A program made the position numbers and the translations under genes. The notes beneath the pieces are model-generated. The model saw only the letters and a program-made list of their open reading frames with translations. It had not been told where the DNA came from and searched no databases. Shown here in pieces: positions 8,343-16,556 of a stretch of DNA of 64,000 bases. This stretch comes from Paenibacillus uliginis N3/975 (GTDB lineage Bacteria; Bacillota; Bacilli; Paenibacillales; Paenibacillaceae), in contig NZ_LT840184.1 in NCBI RefSeq assembly GCF_900177425.1, positions 6,011,787-6,075,786 on the forward strand, in the 5' to 3' direction. Within the stretch, counting starts at the first letter, position 1. Every line of letters starts with the position of its first letter.

Positions 8343-8466
8343 CTCCCGTTAAAAGTGCAGACAATGGTAATGAAGGTGCAAATCCCCTACCCGCAGGAAA
8401 AATTTTTAACAACAACCTGCTGACAGCTATAGCGGCCCCAACTGTGCTCAGTTCTTTTATGTTCCG
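8299..8466 (-). other. Open hydrophobic frame, possible toxin remnant
   Basis: A frame of about 55 codons without a start, containing TVGAAIAVSRLLLKIFPAGR. The Ala/Gly-rich hydrophobic look recalls the segment before the toxin domain in polymorphic toxins. It overlaps the 5' part of the pseudogene at 8068-8342. Weak evidence. Confidence 0.2.
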
Positions 8467-8723
8467 TTACCTCGAACTTCGTACATAGAATATATTGCAT
8501 CACCAGCATTTAGGAATTCCACTCTCATTTTTATATTACCAAACCAAAAACAGTTATATCGGATATTGTATTTAGTTTCTCACCTAATGTGAGACCACCT
8601 ATTTCTCAATTGATCTTTAGGGTCCTTACCATTTATGTTTTAACTTCCCAGACTTTGGCGCCTATTACGATAGATATCAGCTTCGTAAGTTTTCTTAATT
8701 CCCAACCAGTTTCTTTCGCCCAT
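8457..8723 (-). pseudogene. Decayed coding remnant with two in-frame stops
   Basis: One frame reads MGERNWLGIKKTYEADIYRN, then a stop, GKDPKDQLRNRWSHIR, a second stop, then YNCFWFGNIKMRVEFLNAGD to a final stop at 8457. The protein-like composition throughout suggests an inactivated gene. The frame also stays open upstream to about 8760. Family unknown. Confidence 0.35.
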
Positions 8724-8805
8724 AGGCAGCACTGTTGGAAAGGGCAGGATTGATATGCTTCAGGATGAAAAGTAATACTTCATTATAGAAATGTAAGAAT
8801 ATTTT

Positions 8806-8830
8806 AGGGGCGCATCAGCGCTCCTTTTTT
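8806..8830 (+). terminator. Rho-independent terminator
   Basis: AGGGGCGC/GCGCTCCT stem followed by T6 on the plus strand. No intact plus-strand gene lies upstream, so it is probably left over from a lost gene. Confidence 0.65.
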
Positions 8831-8973
8831 CATATCACGATGAATGAATTCCAATGAAAGTGAATTTCATGGTAAACTAAGTAATAATACGGACAATTTG
8901 TAAAAATTCCATTTGCTGCAATTAAATAGGTTAAAAGATCCAATTAGATTTTATGATAAAGGCGGGTGAGTAG

Positions 8974-10725
8974 ATGAAAGAAGATAATAAGAAAAAGTGC
9001 AGGATTTTGATAATTTTTCTTAGTTTATTGTTTATTTTCATTATCATCACAGGATGTTCTGCGTCACAAGAGGTTCATCAGACTGAAGTAAAGAAGGACC
9101 AAGAATTTGACCAAGGAAGTATACTGGAATTTTCTGATATTTCCGAACAAAAGATCGAGGATTTTGCTAAGCTCAGTAAGGTATGGGGACTGGTGAAATA
9201 CTACCATCCTAAGGTTGTATCTGGGGATATAAATTGGGATTATGAGCTATTTCGGGTGATGCCTTCTATTTTAGAAGAAAATTCGGATGTGAACTCAATT
9301 CTCTATGAGTGGGTTCATACGCTAGGTAATGAGACCGTTCCCGGGGATCTTGAACAGCTAAACCGGTTTTCCGAAGATTCTATACAGCTCAGTCCAACTA
9401 CAGATTGGTCCAAGGACAAGGAATATCTCGGAACAGATCTGAGTCTTGAATTATCAAAGCTTTTGGATTCTAACATTTCAGAACGAAAAAATGCATATGT
9501 TAGTTTTAATGGTGATTCACCCTTTGCGATTATGCATAATGAAAGCTCTTATACTAGTATGAAATTTGATGATACAGGCTACAGGTTGCTTGGTTTATTC
9601 CGCTATTGGAATATTATCGAATATTACTTTCCTTATAAAGATGTCATCGGAGAGGATTGGGATCGAGTGCTTCTGGAGTTTATCCCAAAAATAATAGACG
9701 GGTCTGATTATGATTCCTATTTCATGACCTTAGCAGAACTGACATCTAGAATACATGATTCTCATGTTTATTTGACGGGCAAAAATAGAGAGTCAATTAC
9801 TGAATATTTTGGAATTTATCGGCTACCCGTAAACTTTGTCGAAATTAACAATCAGATTGTTATAAGTAAAGTATTTAACAAATGTGGACTTAAGGTCGGA
9901 GACATTGTATTAAAAGTTGGCGACAATAGTATCGATGAATTATTAGAAGATAGAAGAAAATACATCTCACAATCTCGAGAAGACACGGCAATTAATTTCT
10001 TTAAAGCATTATTCCGAACTCATCAAAAGAATATGGACGTTACCTTAATCCGACAGGGAAAAACGATGAATATAAGTGCGACGAGCAACCTACAAGAGAT
10101 TAATTTCCTTGTTGATACGAAATCACAAGCAATGGAGAACGGAGAAATCTTCTATATTAATGCCGGTCTGTTGGAAGAAGGCGAGATTGATAAAATCATG
10201 AAAAAATGGTGGAACACTAAAGGTCTGATTGTTGATCTTAGAAACTACCCTTCTAGCGCACTTGACTATAAATTAGCCAAATATCTGATCCCTTCTGAAA
10301 AAGAGTTTGCCAAAGCGTCGCTTCCTAATCCTGCAATACCGGGTGAATATTATTTTGAGCCTCTTGCCTCAGAGAAGCCTCAAGATACAGATGACGAGGT
10401 TTATAAAGGGAAAGTCGTGATTTTAATCAATGAACATACTATTAGTAACGGTGAGTTTACAACGATGTTGCTGAGAAAAACAGAAAATTCAATAGTTCTT
10501 GGGAGGCCAACTGCTGGAGCTGATGGTAATGTATTTGGAATTACTCTTCCAGGAAATATAAAAACTACAATAAGTGGAATCGGTATATTTTATCCAGAGA
10601 AAAAACCAACGCAAAGAATAGGAGTGCAGCCTGATATTCGTCTTGATCCAACCATTGAAGGAATTATGGAAGGCAGAGACGAGTATGTTGAGAGAGCTGT
10701 TGAATTAATTAAAGATGGTTATTAG
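8974..10725 (+). CDS. S41-family peptidase, lipoprotein
   Basis: 583-residue serine peptidase of the C-terminal-processing (S41) family. It begins with a lipoprotein signal (hydrophobic core then ITGCSAS, lipobox Cys about 28), so it is anchored outside the membrane. An N-terminal helical domain (about 50-270) precedes a PDZ-like domain (about 285-365, with CGLKVGDIVLKVGDNSID), then the S41 core (about 385-575). The catalytic region is INEHTISNGEF, with Ser in TIS followed by the family's xxxE spacing, and GRPTAGADGN beyond it. The start has GGCGGGTGA upstream. Monocistronic. The substrate is unknown. Confidence 0.85.
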   Translation: MKEDNKKKCRILIIFLSLLFIFIIITGCSASQEVHQTEVKKDQEFDQGSILEFSDISEQKIEDFAKLSKVWGLVKYYHPKVVSGDINWDYELFRVMPSILEENSDVNSILYEWVHTLGNETVPGDLEQLNRFSEDSIQLSPTTDWSKDKEYLGTDLSLELSKLLDSNISERKNAYVSFNGDSPFAIMHNESSYTSMKFDDTGYRLLGLFRYWNIIEYYFPYKDVIGEDWDRVLLEFIPKIIDGSDYDSYFMTLAELTSRIHDSHVYLTGKNRESITEYFGIYRLPVNFVEINNQIVISKVFNKCGLKVGDIVLKVGDNSIDELLEDRRKYISQSREDTAINFFKALFRTHQKNMDVTLIRQGKTMNISATSNLQEINFLVDTKSQAMENGEIFYINAGLLEEGEIDKIMKKWWNTKGLIVDLRNYPSSALDYKLAKYLIPSEKEFAKASLPNPAIPGEYYFEPLASEKPQDTDDEVYKGKVVILINEHTISNGEFTTMLLRKTENSIVLGRPTAGADGNVFGITLPGNIKTTISGIGIFYPEKKPTQRIGVQPDIRLDPTIEGIMEGRDEYVERAVELIKDGY

Positions 10726-10849
10726 AATTCCCAGAGAATCTGGAAATCTCATTTGGGGGGATTATTTGCTTGTTGGTAAGACAATTTGGAGTGTAACGAA
10801 TCAATCAGTTTATTATTGGGTTCAGAACTGCAAGACACGAGCAATACTG

Positions 10850-11000
10850 ATGGGAATATTTTTGGTATTCATCAGCCAAACGAGTATGCAAGATAGAGTT
10901 ATACAATCGCATAGACAAAAGCCCGGCCTCACACGGTCGGGCTTTTCATATAGTATCTTTTAAACCTGTCAGACGAATTTCGTTAAGCTCTTCAGTTGTC
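10850..11000. repeat. Relic copy of the VOC/adenosine-deaminase junction
   Basis: About 150 bp matching 14040-14186 at roughly 90%: the last 13 codons of a VOC gene (GNIFGIHQPNEYAR, stop), the shared terminator (AAAAGCCCGGCCTCACACGG region, 10918-10945), and the last codons of a deaminase gene read on the minus strand. Neither gene body is present. The two copies are direct repeats bounding 3.2 kb. Confidence 0.8.
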
Positions 11001-11031
11001 CAAATAAATCACGCATCAAGTAGTGGATTTT

Positions 11032-11056
11032 AAAAAAAGAGAGCTTCTAAAGCTCA
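11032..11056 (-). terminator. Rho-independent terminator
   Basis: On the minus strand GAGCTT-TAG-AAGCTC followed by TCTTTTTTT. It ends the sensor-domain gene. Confidence 0.7.
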
Positions 11057-11100
11057 CTATAGCTCTCTATAGCTCTCTATAGCTCTCTAAATCTCTCTAT
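11054..11100. repeat. Tandem CTATAGCTCT repeat
   Basis: Three to four copies of an 11-bp unit (CTATAGCTCTC) in direct tandem, running into the last codons of the sensor-domain gene. The arms resemble the neighbouring terminator stem, so slippage may have produced it. Confidence 0.75.
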
Positions 11101-11878
11101 AGGCTGGCTGCATCATCCCTTGAGTAGGCTGATCCTCTTGGTACTCATAATATTGCGGCTGAACCGTCGCATGTATTTGTGTTTCCACTGGCACTGACGG
11201 CTGCTGATATGGCTCATCCACATACATGATTCTGCGCTGAATTTGCATGAGCCCATTCACGACGCGAAGTGCGACCCAAAAAAGTACAAGGCCAACTCCT
11301 ACGTACAGCAAATATTGCTGATTATAGGTCCAATCTATATGAAAATAACTAAACAAGCTATTCTCTAAAATATCAAGCTGCATTTCATTCATCAAAATGA
11401 TATGCACGACTGGAAGAGCAATAAATCCTAGTCCTAGTGAAATCACCGTTACCATAATAACAAAGAATACAATGCCTGTTACAAATCTTAGTAATACGAG
11501 CAGCAGGTTTCGAATGAATAGCCCCCCGTCAAAACCTCTCATCATTCGCATCAACCAGTTCTGCCCAGCTTCAGACTGTCGATTGTAGGTATACGAAACA
11601 GGAGGAGTAGGTAAACCTAAAATTTGTCTAATCATGCTTTGTTCAAAATTCACAATCCCATTCAACAGCTTAGCTACTCCAAAAAACAGCGGTATTCCGA
11701 TAAATATTGGAGTTAAACCGATTGATAGTGCAAGTCCCGTTATCGCTACTGTAAAATAAATAATCCCTAACGGGAGAGATAGCAATAAATAGAGGATCGT
11801 TGCATAGGTTTTTGGATTAAAAAGCACCCAATTCACCTTACCTGCCCGCTCCATTGCAGTCGTTTCTATTGCCTTCAT
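11087..11878 (-). CDS. Sensor-domain membrane protein
   Basis: About 263 residues with four membrane helices in two pairs (about 30-80 and 125-200), matching the 'Sensor' domain usually found in front of histidine kinases (PSLPLG-like turn LLSLPLGIIYFTVAITGLAL, then PIFIGIPLFF). No kinase domain follows; the C-terminus is a 45-residue hydrophilic Gln/Pro-rich tail (EDQPTQGMMQPAYREI). So it is an orphan sensor or membrane protein. The frame opens 24 bases upstream, but ATG 11878 has AAAGGAG at good spacing. Its last codons lie in the tandem repeat. Confidence 0.75.
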   Translation of the reverse strand: MKAIETTAMERAGKVNWVLFNPKTYATILYLLLSLPLGIIYFTVAITGLALSIGLTPIFIGIPLFFGVAKLLNGIVNFEQSMIRQILGLPTPPVSYTYNRQSEAGQNWLMRMMRGFDGGLFIRNLLLVLLRFVTGIVFFVIMVTVISLGLGFIALPVVHIILMNEMQLDILENSLFSYFHIDWTYNQQYLLYVGVGLVLFWVALRVVNGLMQIQRRIMYVDEPYQQPSVPVETQIHATVQPQYYEYQEDQPTQGMMQPAYREI

Positions 11879-11902
11879 ATTCAAACACTCCTTTGGCTTC
11901 AT

Positions 11903-12211
11903 AAGTCACGCTCTGAGTTATAAATCCATTATATCCGCCTTATTCGCCTGACATAACCGTCTTAGGGGGTATCTGAAGCTAGACTTTAGGCTAGGACTGG
12001 TCCTGATGATTTTGTGTACAGCCTAGACCCACTTCAGACATTTATTGTAGTGAGAAAGCCTTAAACTTAACTTATACACAAATCTTTCATATCTATCATT
12101 TTTTTCAAAATAATACTTAATGAATTAAAACATCCTGAATTTTACTACCAAATCCTTCCTATGCCTGATAGACTAACGAATGTACTTTTATATTATTCCA
12201 AGGGGGAAAAC
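11903..12211. other. Divergent intergenic region with inverted repeats
   Basis: Separates the sensor gene from the lipoprotein gene. It carries a nested inverted repeat: TCTGAAG (11972-11978) with CTTCAGA (12032-12038), inside it CTAGG (11991-11995) with CCTAG (12022-12026), and a short palindrome GGACTGGTCC. This may be an operator or a folded leader acting on both genes. Confidence 0.45.
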
Positions 12212-12664
12212 ATGAAGAACTTCACAAAATTTCTATCTATTTTATTCGCCGCAGTGATTATATTATCTGGATGCTCAAGTAATAATGCTGCGGATTCGGA
12301 GAAACGATCTTCGGATGAGAAGCTGGCATTATCCTATATCACGGACTACTTCAATGGAACGAAAGAGGACAGAATGAAGTTTGTTGAGGAGAATGTGCAC
12401 CCTGATATGCAAGGTAAATTCCGCATTGGGGCTAAGTCAGGGGTTCCGGATGACCAGAAGCTGAAGGATCCGAAGGTTGCAGAATCTGTGCCATATGATG
12501 ACGAAGACTCAAAAGGATCATTAGTACTCATTCAATCGGCAAACGATAAAGAAATGATTGTGCTGATTACCGATAATAAAGTTACCTTGGGTTTTGCCCC
12601 ATCCGAGAACGCTGAGTCTGATGTGTTCCAAGACATGCGCAGTCAATTTAAAACAGCTAAATAA
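12212..12664 (+). CDS. Small lipoprotein, unknown
   Basis: 150-residue lipoprotein: basic N-terminus, hydrophobic core, lipobox ILSGCS (Cys about 22). The mature part is hydrophilic and acidic, without repeats or recognisable catalytic motifs (LSYITDYFNGTKEDRMKFVE, then NDKEMIVLITDNKVTLGF). ATG 12212 follows AGGGGGAAAA. It would be exposed on the outer face of the membrane. It resembles small secreted stress or binding proteins of Bacillales in general form only; I cannot name a family. Divergent from the sensor-domain gene, with a shared inverted-repeat region between them. Confidence 0.65.
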   Translation: MKNFTKFLSILFAAVIILSGCSSNNAADSEKRSSDEKLALSYITDYFNGTKEDRMKFVEENVHPDMQGKFRIGAKSGVPDDQKLKDPKVAESVPYDDEDSKGSLVLIQSANDKEMIVLITDNKVTLGFAPSENAESDVFQDMRSQFKTAK

Positions 12665-12690
12665 TTTAATGGTAAAAGAGCACCGAGTCT

Positions 12691-12826
12691 GAACTGACCC
12701 CCGTCAGTAGACATCAGAATAAAATGATTAAGCTGCCTTAGCTCGTACTTTCGTCGGGCTAAGGCTGTTTAGTTTTTTCTGCAACCGCTCATCGTGGTAG
12801 AAATGAATGTAATCATCGATATACAC
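12691..12826 (-). mobile_element. Remnant of an IS3-family insertion sequence
   Basis: The minus strand encodes the last 30 or so residues of an IS3-group transposase (YIHFYHDERLQKKLNSLSP, then TKVRAKAA and stop), as in the conserved C-terminal end of OrfB. It is followed by a likely IS end (TGTCTACTGACGGGGGTCAG). The rest of the element is gone, so it is inactive. Confidence 0.8.
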
Positions 12827-13460
12827 CCCTCCTCACCTCCATGTGAATCATTATGTACGGAATGTACACTATGTAGTACATACACACCTGATGCGAAATA
12901 TGCTCGAATATAAAAAGACAACATTCGACAAATCTTTATTTTTTGTTATAAGATACAAATTGATTGTAAAGAATAAAATAAAACGGATGGATGATTATGT
13001 TACAACTACTGCCTTTCATGATCGAAAAAATAGGAATCAATGAGTGAGCGTCAACCGTATGTGGATCAATTTAGCAAAAAATCGCACTATCCTGCCCGTT
13101 AGCTTAACGTCGCTGCCAGTTCATAACTTTATATTCAAGACACATCCAATCAAAAGAACCGGCCATCATGGCCGGTTCTTTATTCTCGAGTAATTTAGAT
13201 GATTTTCATCCTTCAATAAACCAATCGCCACGCTCAAGCATAACTACACATTCTCTTGATTTTTTATTAGTAGAAGATAAAGAGAATGAGGTTTTTTAAC
13301 TATTCGTGTATGAATAAGAATTCAAGAGATGAAACCAATCTTTTTCCCAATATACCCGCGTTGAGTCATACCGTTATTTATGATCTTGTTCATCAACTGC
13401 AACAGACCAAGACTTGACTACGTCATTGATAAAACCGAAGTGTTCCCACTAGTCTAAAAT
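12827..13460. other. Non-coding stretch with one terminator
   Basis: No gene with a ribosome site is seen. It contains a strong symmetrical hairpin (GAACCGGCCATCATGGCCGG, 13156 onward, then TTCTTTATTC) that would act as a terminator on the plus strand, presumably left from a lost gene. The stretch is AT-rich and probably the decayed interior of a former island. Confidence 0.4.
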
Positions 13461-13498
13461 TAAAGCCTACATCCGGATTCGGTTGTGGATTTTCAGTA

Positions 13499-13595
13499 TG
13501 GAGGCGAGGGGAGTCGAACCCCTGTCCGAAGATAACGCAACATAAGCTTCTACGAGTGTAGTCACGGTTTTTTATGTCACCCTAGCCTCGCACAG
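13499..13595 (-). repeat. ssrA 3'-end fragment (about 97 nt)
   Basis: Matches resident ssrA from its 3' terminus through the T-arm and into the last pseudoknot, ending around GTCACCCTAG. It carries the variant strand GTCACGG (13561-13567), as in the 24600 copy, where resident ssrA has GTGACAG, so it derives from a different ssrA allele. A degraded terminator hairpin (about 13461-13493) precedes it. Confidence 0.8.
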
Positions 13596-13689
13596 ACCAC
13601 AAAAAATTTTCAATTAAATTTTATATTTTTAGTGAAAAAGGATAGTATAATAATAAAAAATGTAGGAAGTCAAACCATAGGAGGAAATC

Positions 13690-14085
13690 ATGGGCCGACT
13701 AGTTCATTTCGAAATTCATGTAGATGACATGGAACGTGCTAAGAAGTTTTATGGCGAGGTATTTGGATGGACGTTTGAGGATTGGAGTGATTATGCTGGA
13801 ATGCCTTATTTGGGAGCTGTGACAGGCGATGCAAATGAACCCGGAATCAACGGGGCTTTGATGCAACGTCAAGGCGCTTCCCCCCAACCCGGTCAGGCTA
13901 TGAATGGTTATGCATGTACTATGGGAGTAGAAGACTACGATTCTACTGAAACAAAAATTCTTAATCTTGGAGGCAAGCTCGCATTGCCAAAGTATGCACT
14001 GCCTGGAATGGCGTGGCAAGGATATTACATTGACACCGAAGGGAATATTTTTGGTATTCATCAGCCAGACGAGCATGCAAAATAG
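13690..14085 (+). CDS. VOC-family (glyoxalase-like) protein
   Basis: 131 residues, one vicinal-oxygen-chelate module pair: starts MGRLVHFEIHVDDMERAKKF and ends with the characteristic DTEGNIFGIHQPD. The first metal-type ligand His7 and the Glu in DTEGN are in place. Members bind or modify small molecules in the cytoplasm; the closest functional guess is a glyoxalase/bleomycin-resistance-like protein, substrate unknown. ATG has TAGGAGG upstream. It lies just after an ssrA scar and converges on the adenosine-deaminase gene, sharing a terminator. Its 3' end is duplicated as a relic at 10850. Confidence 0.88.
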   Translation: MGRLVHFEIHVDDMERAKKFYGEVFGWTFEDWSDYAGMPYLGAVTGDANEPGINGALMQRQGASPQPGQAMNGYACTMGVEDYDSTETKILNLGGKLALPKYALPGMAWQGYYIDTEGNIFGIHQPDEHAK

Positions 14086-14106
14086 AGCTATACAATCGCA
14101 TAGACA

Positions 14107-14136
14107 AAAGCCCGACCTCACACGGTCGGGCTTTTC
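14107..14136. terminator. Bidirectional terminator
   Basis: AAAAGCCCGACC/GGTCGGGCTTTT stem with loop TCACAC between two convergent genes. The minus-strand deaminase stop codon lies inside the stem. Confidence 0.85.
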
Positions 14137-15101
14137 ATGGTATCTTTTAAACCTGTCAGACGAATTTCGTTAAGCTCTTCAGGTGTCATCAAACCGGATT
14201 TGTAAAGATTCATATATTCCTGAGAAACACTTTGGTTAAAGATCAACAAATCATCGGTATTTATGGTCACCGGGACTCCATATTCATATAGACTACGAAT
14301 GGGATGGGTACCATAGCTCTCAGCCACACCAAGCATAATATTGCTAGTCGGACAAACATTCAATTGAATATGATTCTCGGACAACCATCTCATGATCTGA
14401 GGTGAGCTGGCTGCCGCAATCCCATGATGGATCTCCTGAAGCTCCAACTCCTCGACGGCCTCCATGACATCATCAGCGGTACCAAACTCCCCCACATGAG
14501 CTTTTAGAGTCAGTCCCGCAGCTTTTGCTGCTCTGTATATAGATTTGAAGCATGCAATAGGTTGAGCAAATTCATCATTGCAGATATCGATCGACCGGAA
14601 CCATTGGCAAGCCAATATAGCATCCAGACGTCCGTATACTTCATCTACATTGCAGGCTCGATCCAAAGCCAGTTCCGGCAAAAACTTCGTTCGGGGAGCA
14701 TAACAACGATGAAAGTCATTCATTATCCGCGAAAATGGCTCCATCCCCCCCAAAGCATCAATCTCATCTAACCCAAAGCTTAACGCCAATCTTTCAATGT
14801 GATCCTCGGCCGCCTGTACAAAGGAAGCTTCGATACGTTTTAAATAGCCTTGAATACCGGGGCAATGTCGTTTCACATTTTCATCAAACCAGCTCTGCAT
14901 TCCATGCAACGATTGAAACGGCTCTGTCGGCGGTTGAATGCTAACATTAGCCCATTCGCCAATATATTCAATCGTCCCTCCGCGTCCAGCGTGGTTATGC
15001 AAATCGCTTTTTGGTATGGCCTGCAATCCCATAAGAGATTCATTCATTAAGCTATCTATAAATACTTGTTTGATAGAGAACTCCTCAAGTTCAAGCGACA
15101 C
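14118..15101 (-). CDS. Adenosine deaminase-family protein
   Basis: Metal-dependent deaminase of the amidohydrolase superfamily. The family's series is visible: metal-binding HNH in SDLHNHAGRGG, LKAHVGEFG (variant of HAGE), HHGIAAA, NVCPTSNIMLG, and the aspartate pair in TINTDDLLIF. So hydrolytic removal of an amino group from a purine nucleoside or related compound is likely. I chose GTG 15101 because AAAGGA lies nine bases upstream; the frame is open to a TTG at 15119. It overlaps or abuts the broken kinase gene upstream, suggesting the two were an operon. The stop is in the terminator stem. The exact substrate is uncertain. Confidence 0.82.
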   Translation of the reverse strand: MSLELEEFSIKQVFIDSLMNESLMGLQAIPKSDLHNHAGRGGTIEYIGEWANVSIQPPTEPFQSLHGMQSWFDENVKRHCPGIQGYLKRIEASFVQAAEDHIERLALSFGLDEIDALGGMEPFSRIMNDFHRCYAPRTKFLPELALDRACNVDEVYGRLDAILACQWFRSIDICNDEFAQPIACFKSIYRAAKAAGLTLKAHVGEFGTADDVMEAVEELELQEIHHGIAAASSPQIMRWLSENHIQLNVCPTSNIMLGVAESYGTHPIRSLYEYGVPVTINTDDLLIFNQSVSQEYMNLYKSGLMTPEELNEIRLTGLKDTMKSPTV

Positions 15102-15115
15102 TCCCAACAATCCTT

Positions 15116-15294
15116 TCAAGGTTTTGGAATAGGATAAATCCGTAGGCCATCGTAATATTTTTCTGGGATATCCATTGATTGCATCAGCGTCTTATTATCT
15201 ATGATGAAAACTTGATCCGCGATAGCTAGAGCAGGCTTTAGATTTTGTAAAGACTGACCGCAAATACAGTCATCACAGGTATGGCATCATTCAT
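15116..15294 (-). pseudogene. Internally deleted zeta-toxin-like kinase
   Basis: Begins ATG AAT GAT… (AGGAG ten bases upstream) encoding MNDAIPVMTVFA, which in zeta/KTI12-like P-loop kinases is followed at once by the Walker A glycines. Here it jumps, out of frame, to a C-terminal end typical of the same group (LQNLKPALAIADQVFIIDN), running to a stop at 15116. About 150 codons seem to be missing between. The deaminase gene follows directly. An inactive relic; family assignment is tentative. Confidence 0.5.
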
Positions 15295-15424
15295 GATACT
15301 CAAACTCCTGATGATGATGAACCAGACTTCACCTCACCAGAATAATAGATTTGTATACAAAAAAGACACTGCATAGATAACGTCGTGACATACCTGAACC
15401 AACAAATATCTTTCCATTGGTCTT

Positions 15425-16072
15425 CTAAGACACCCGAAAGCTTTGTCTTCTCATCCACATCGTTGCCACCCATTTTTCCCCTTTGATCACTGGTGAACCT
15501 GCATGCAGCGTAAGCTCATTTAATCTATGATTGCTATAAAAATATTCGAAGTAGACAGCCATTCCTTTGTTGGGGAAAACAGAAAGATTAAGCATAGGAA
15601 ACGCCGTTTCTCCGCCTTCCTCCACATCATTCAAATATATCACGAGCGTACTGATTCGATTGTTGGTACTTGCCCGACTCGTCTCTGCAAAGAAATCATA
15701 ATGGGGCTTATACTCTTGACCGGGTGTGTATAGCAGAACTTGCAAGCCATCGCCATGCTCAATGGGTATATTCATAGTTTGAGAGATTCGTTTCTCAATT
15801 CGTGTAACCGTCTCACTCTCCTCACAGAACACACCGCTGCTCGTTCTAATTTGATTGACCTCACGACCTTCCCCAATTCTCGAGCGTTGCAGTCGTTCCT
15901 TGGACAGTTCTATGATCTCATCGCATTCCTCATCACTAAGCATATTTCCTAATACAACAACCAGCGGTTCCTCGTATTTGACAAGTATTCGAATCTCTCG
16001 ATCCTCTGTTTTGATCGTATTTCCAACATGATCAAATATCGTCCGTTCTTTCTTCGTGGCATTCCCTATCAT
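15425..16072 (-). CDS. 2OG-Fe(II) oxygenase, prolyl 4-hydroxylase-like
   Basis: About 215 residues with the prolyl-4-hydroxylase alpha-subunit fold. The iron ligands HYD are in YKPHYDFFAE and the distal His is in LTLHAGSPVIKGEKWVATMW, with the Lys of KGEKW binding 2-oxoglutarate. The strand ISTLVIYLNDVEEGGETAFP is diagnostic. It should hydroxylate a proline-containing peptide or a free amino acid in the cytoplasm using O2 and 2-oxoglutarate. The frame continues 51 bases upstream in a Cys-rich stretch that looks non-coding; ATG 16072 with GGGGG nine bases upstream fits better. Single gene. Confidence 0.88.
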   Translation of the reverse strand: MIGNATKKERTIFDHVGNTIKTEDREIRILVKYEEPLVVVLGNMLSDEECDEIIELSKERLQRSRIGEGREVNQIRTSSGVFCEESETVTRIEKRISQTMNIPIEHGDGLQVLLYTPGQEYKPHYDFFAETSRASTNNRISTLVIYLNDVEEGGETAFPMLNLSVFPNKGMAVYFEYFYSNHRLNELTLHAGSPVIKGEKWVATMWMRRQSFRVS

Positions 16073-16123
16073 CCTTGAGCAGCCCCCATATATATGACAT
16101 CCATCACAAAAATAACATACCAT

Positions 16124-16446
16124 AAAATGGATATATCCGCTTTACTAATTTCAAAAAATTTCAAATTATCTTATTTTTTTCATTCACCTGAATTTGTTTT
16201 TTACTTCGAAATCGATTCAACATAGAATTTATTACAATGAAAAAAAGCCCCCTCAAAATCAAGGAGACTTCTCTAATCTTCATTTGGTATATATATGCCT
16301 CATCATTTCACGGTTCTCCTCTGTGAATAATTCATTATGGGAGGAAACCATGCCATACCCATTGGCATCAGGTGTAATATTGTTTAGCTTTGTTTACCGT
16401 ATTTGCAGCGTCGTTCCTCTTAGTATCGAATTGTTTCTGTGATCCA
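16124..16446. other. Intergenic, no gene seen
   Basis: AT-rich; no convincing gene. Between the hydroxylase 5' end and the terminator at 16447. Confidence 0.35.
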
Positions 16447-16475
16447 AAAAAAGCACCCTTACGGGTGCTTTTCGG
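16447..16475. terminator. Terminator hairpin
   Basis: AAAAAGCACCC/GGGTGCTTTT with loop TTAC. A partial second copy of the right arm (GGGTGCTTCTT) follows. It is placed to stop transcription of the ECF operon on the minus strand. Confidence 0.7.
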
Positions 16476-16556
16476 GTGCTTCTTATTATGTATGGGGATC
16501 ATGCCTTTTGGCAGTCATAGTGATTGGAATGCCTTAGAGAGGATTATAGCTATGAA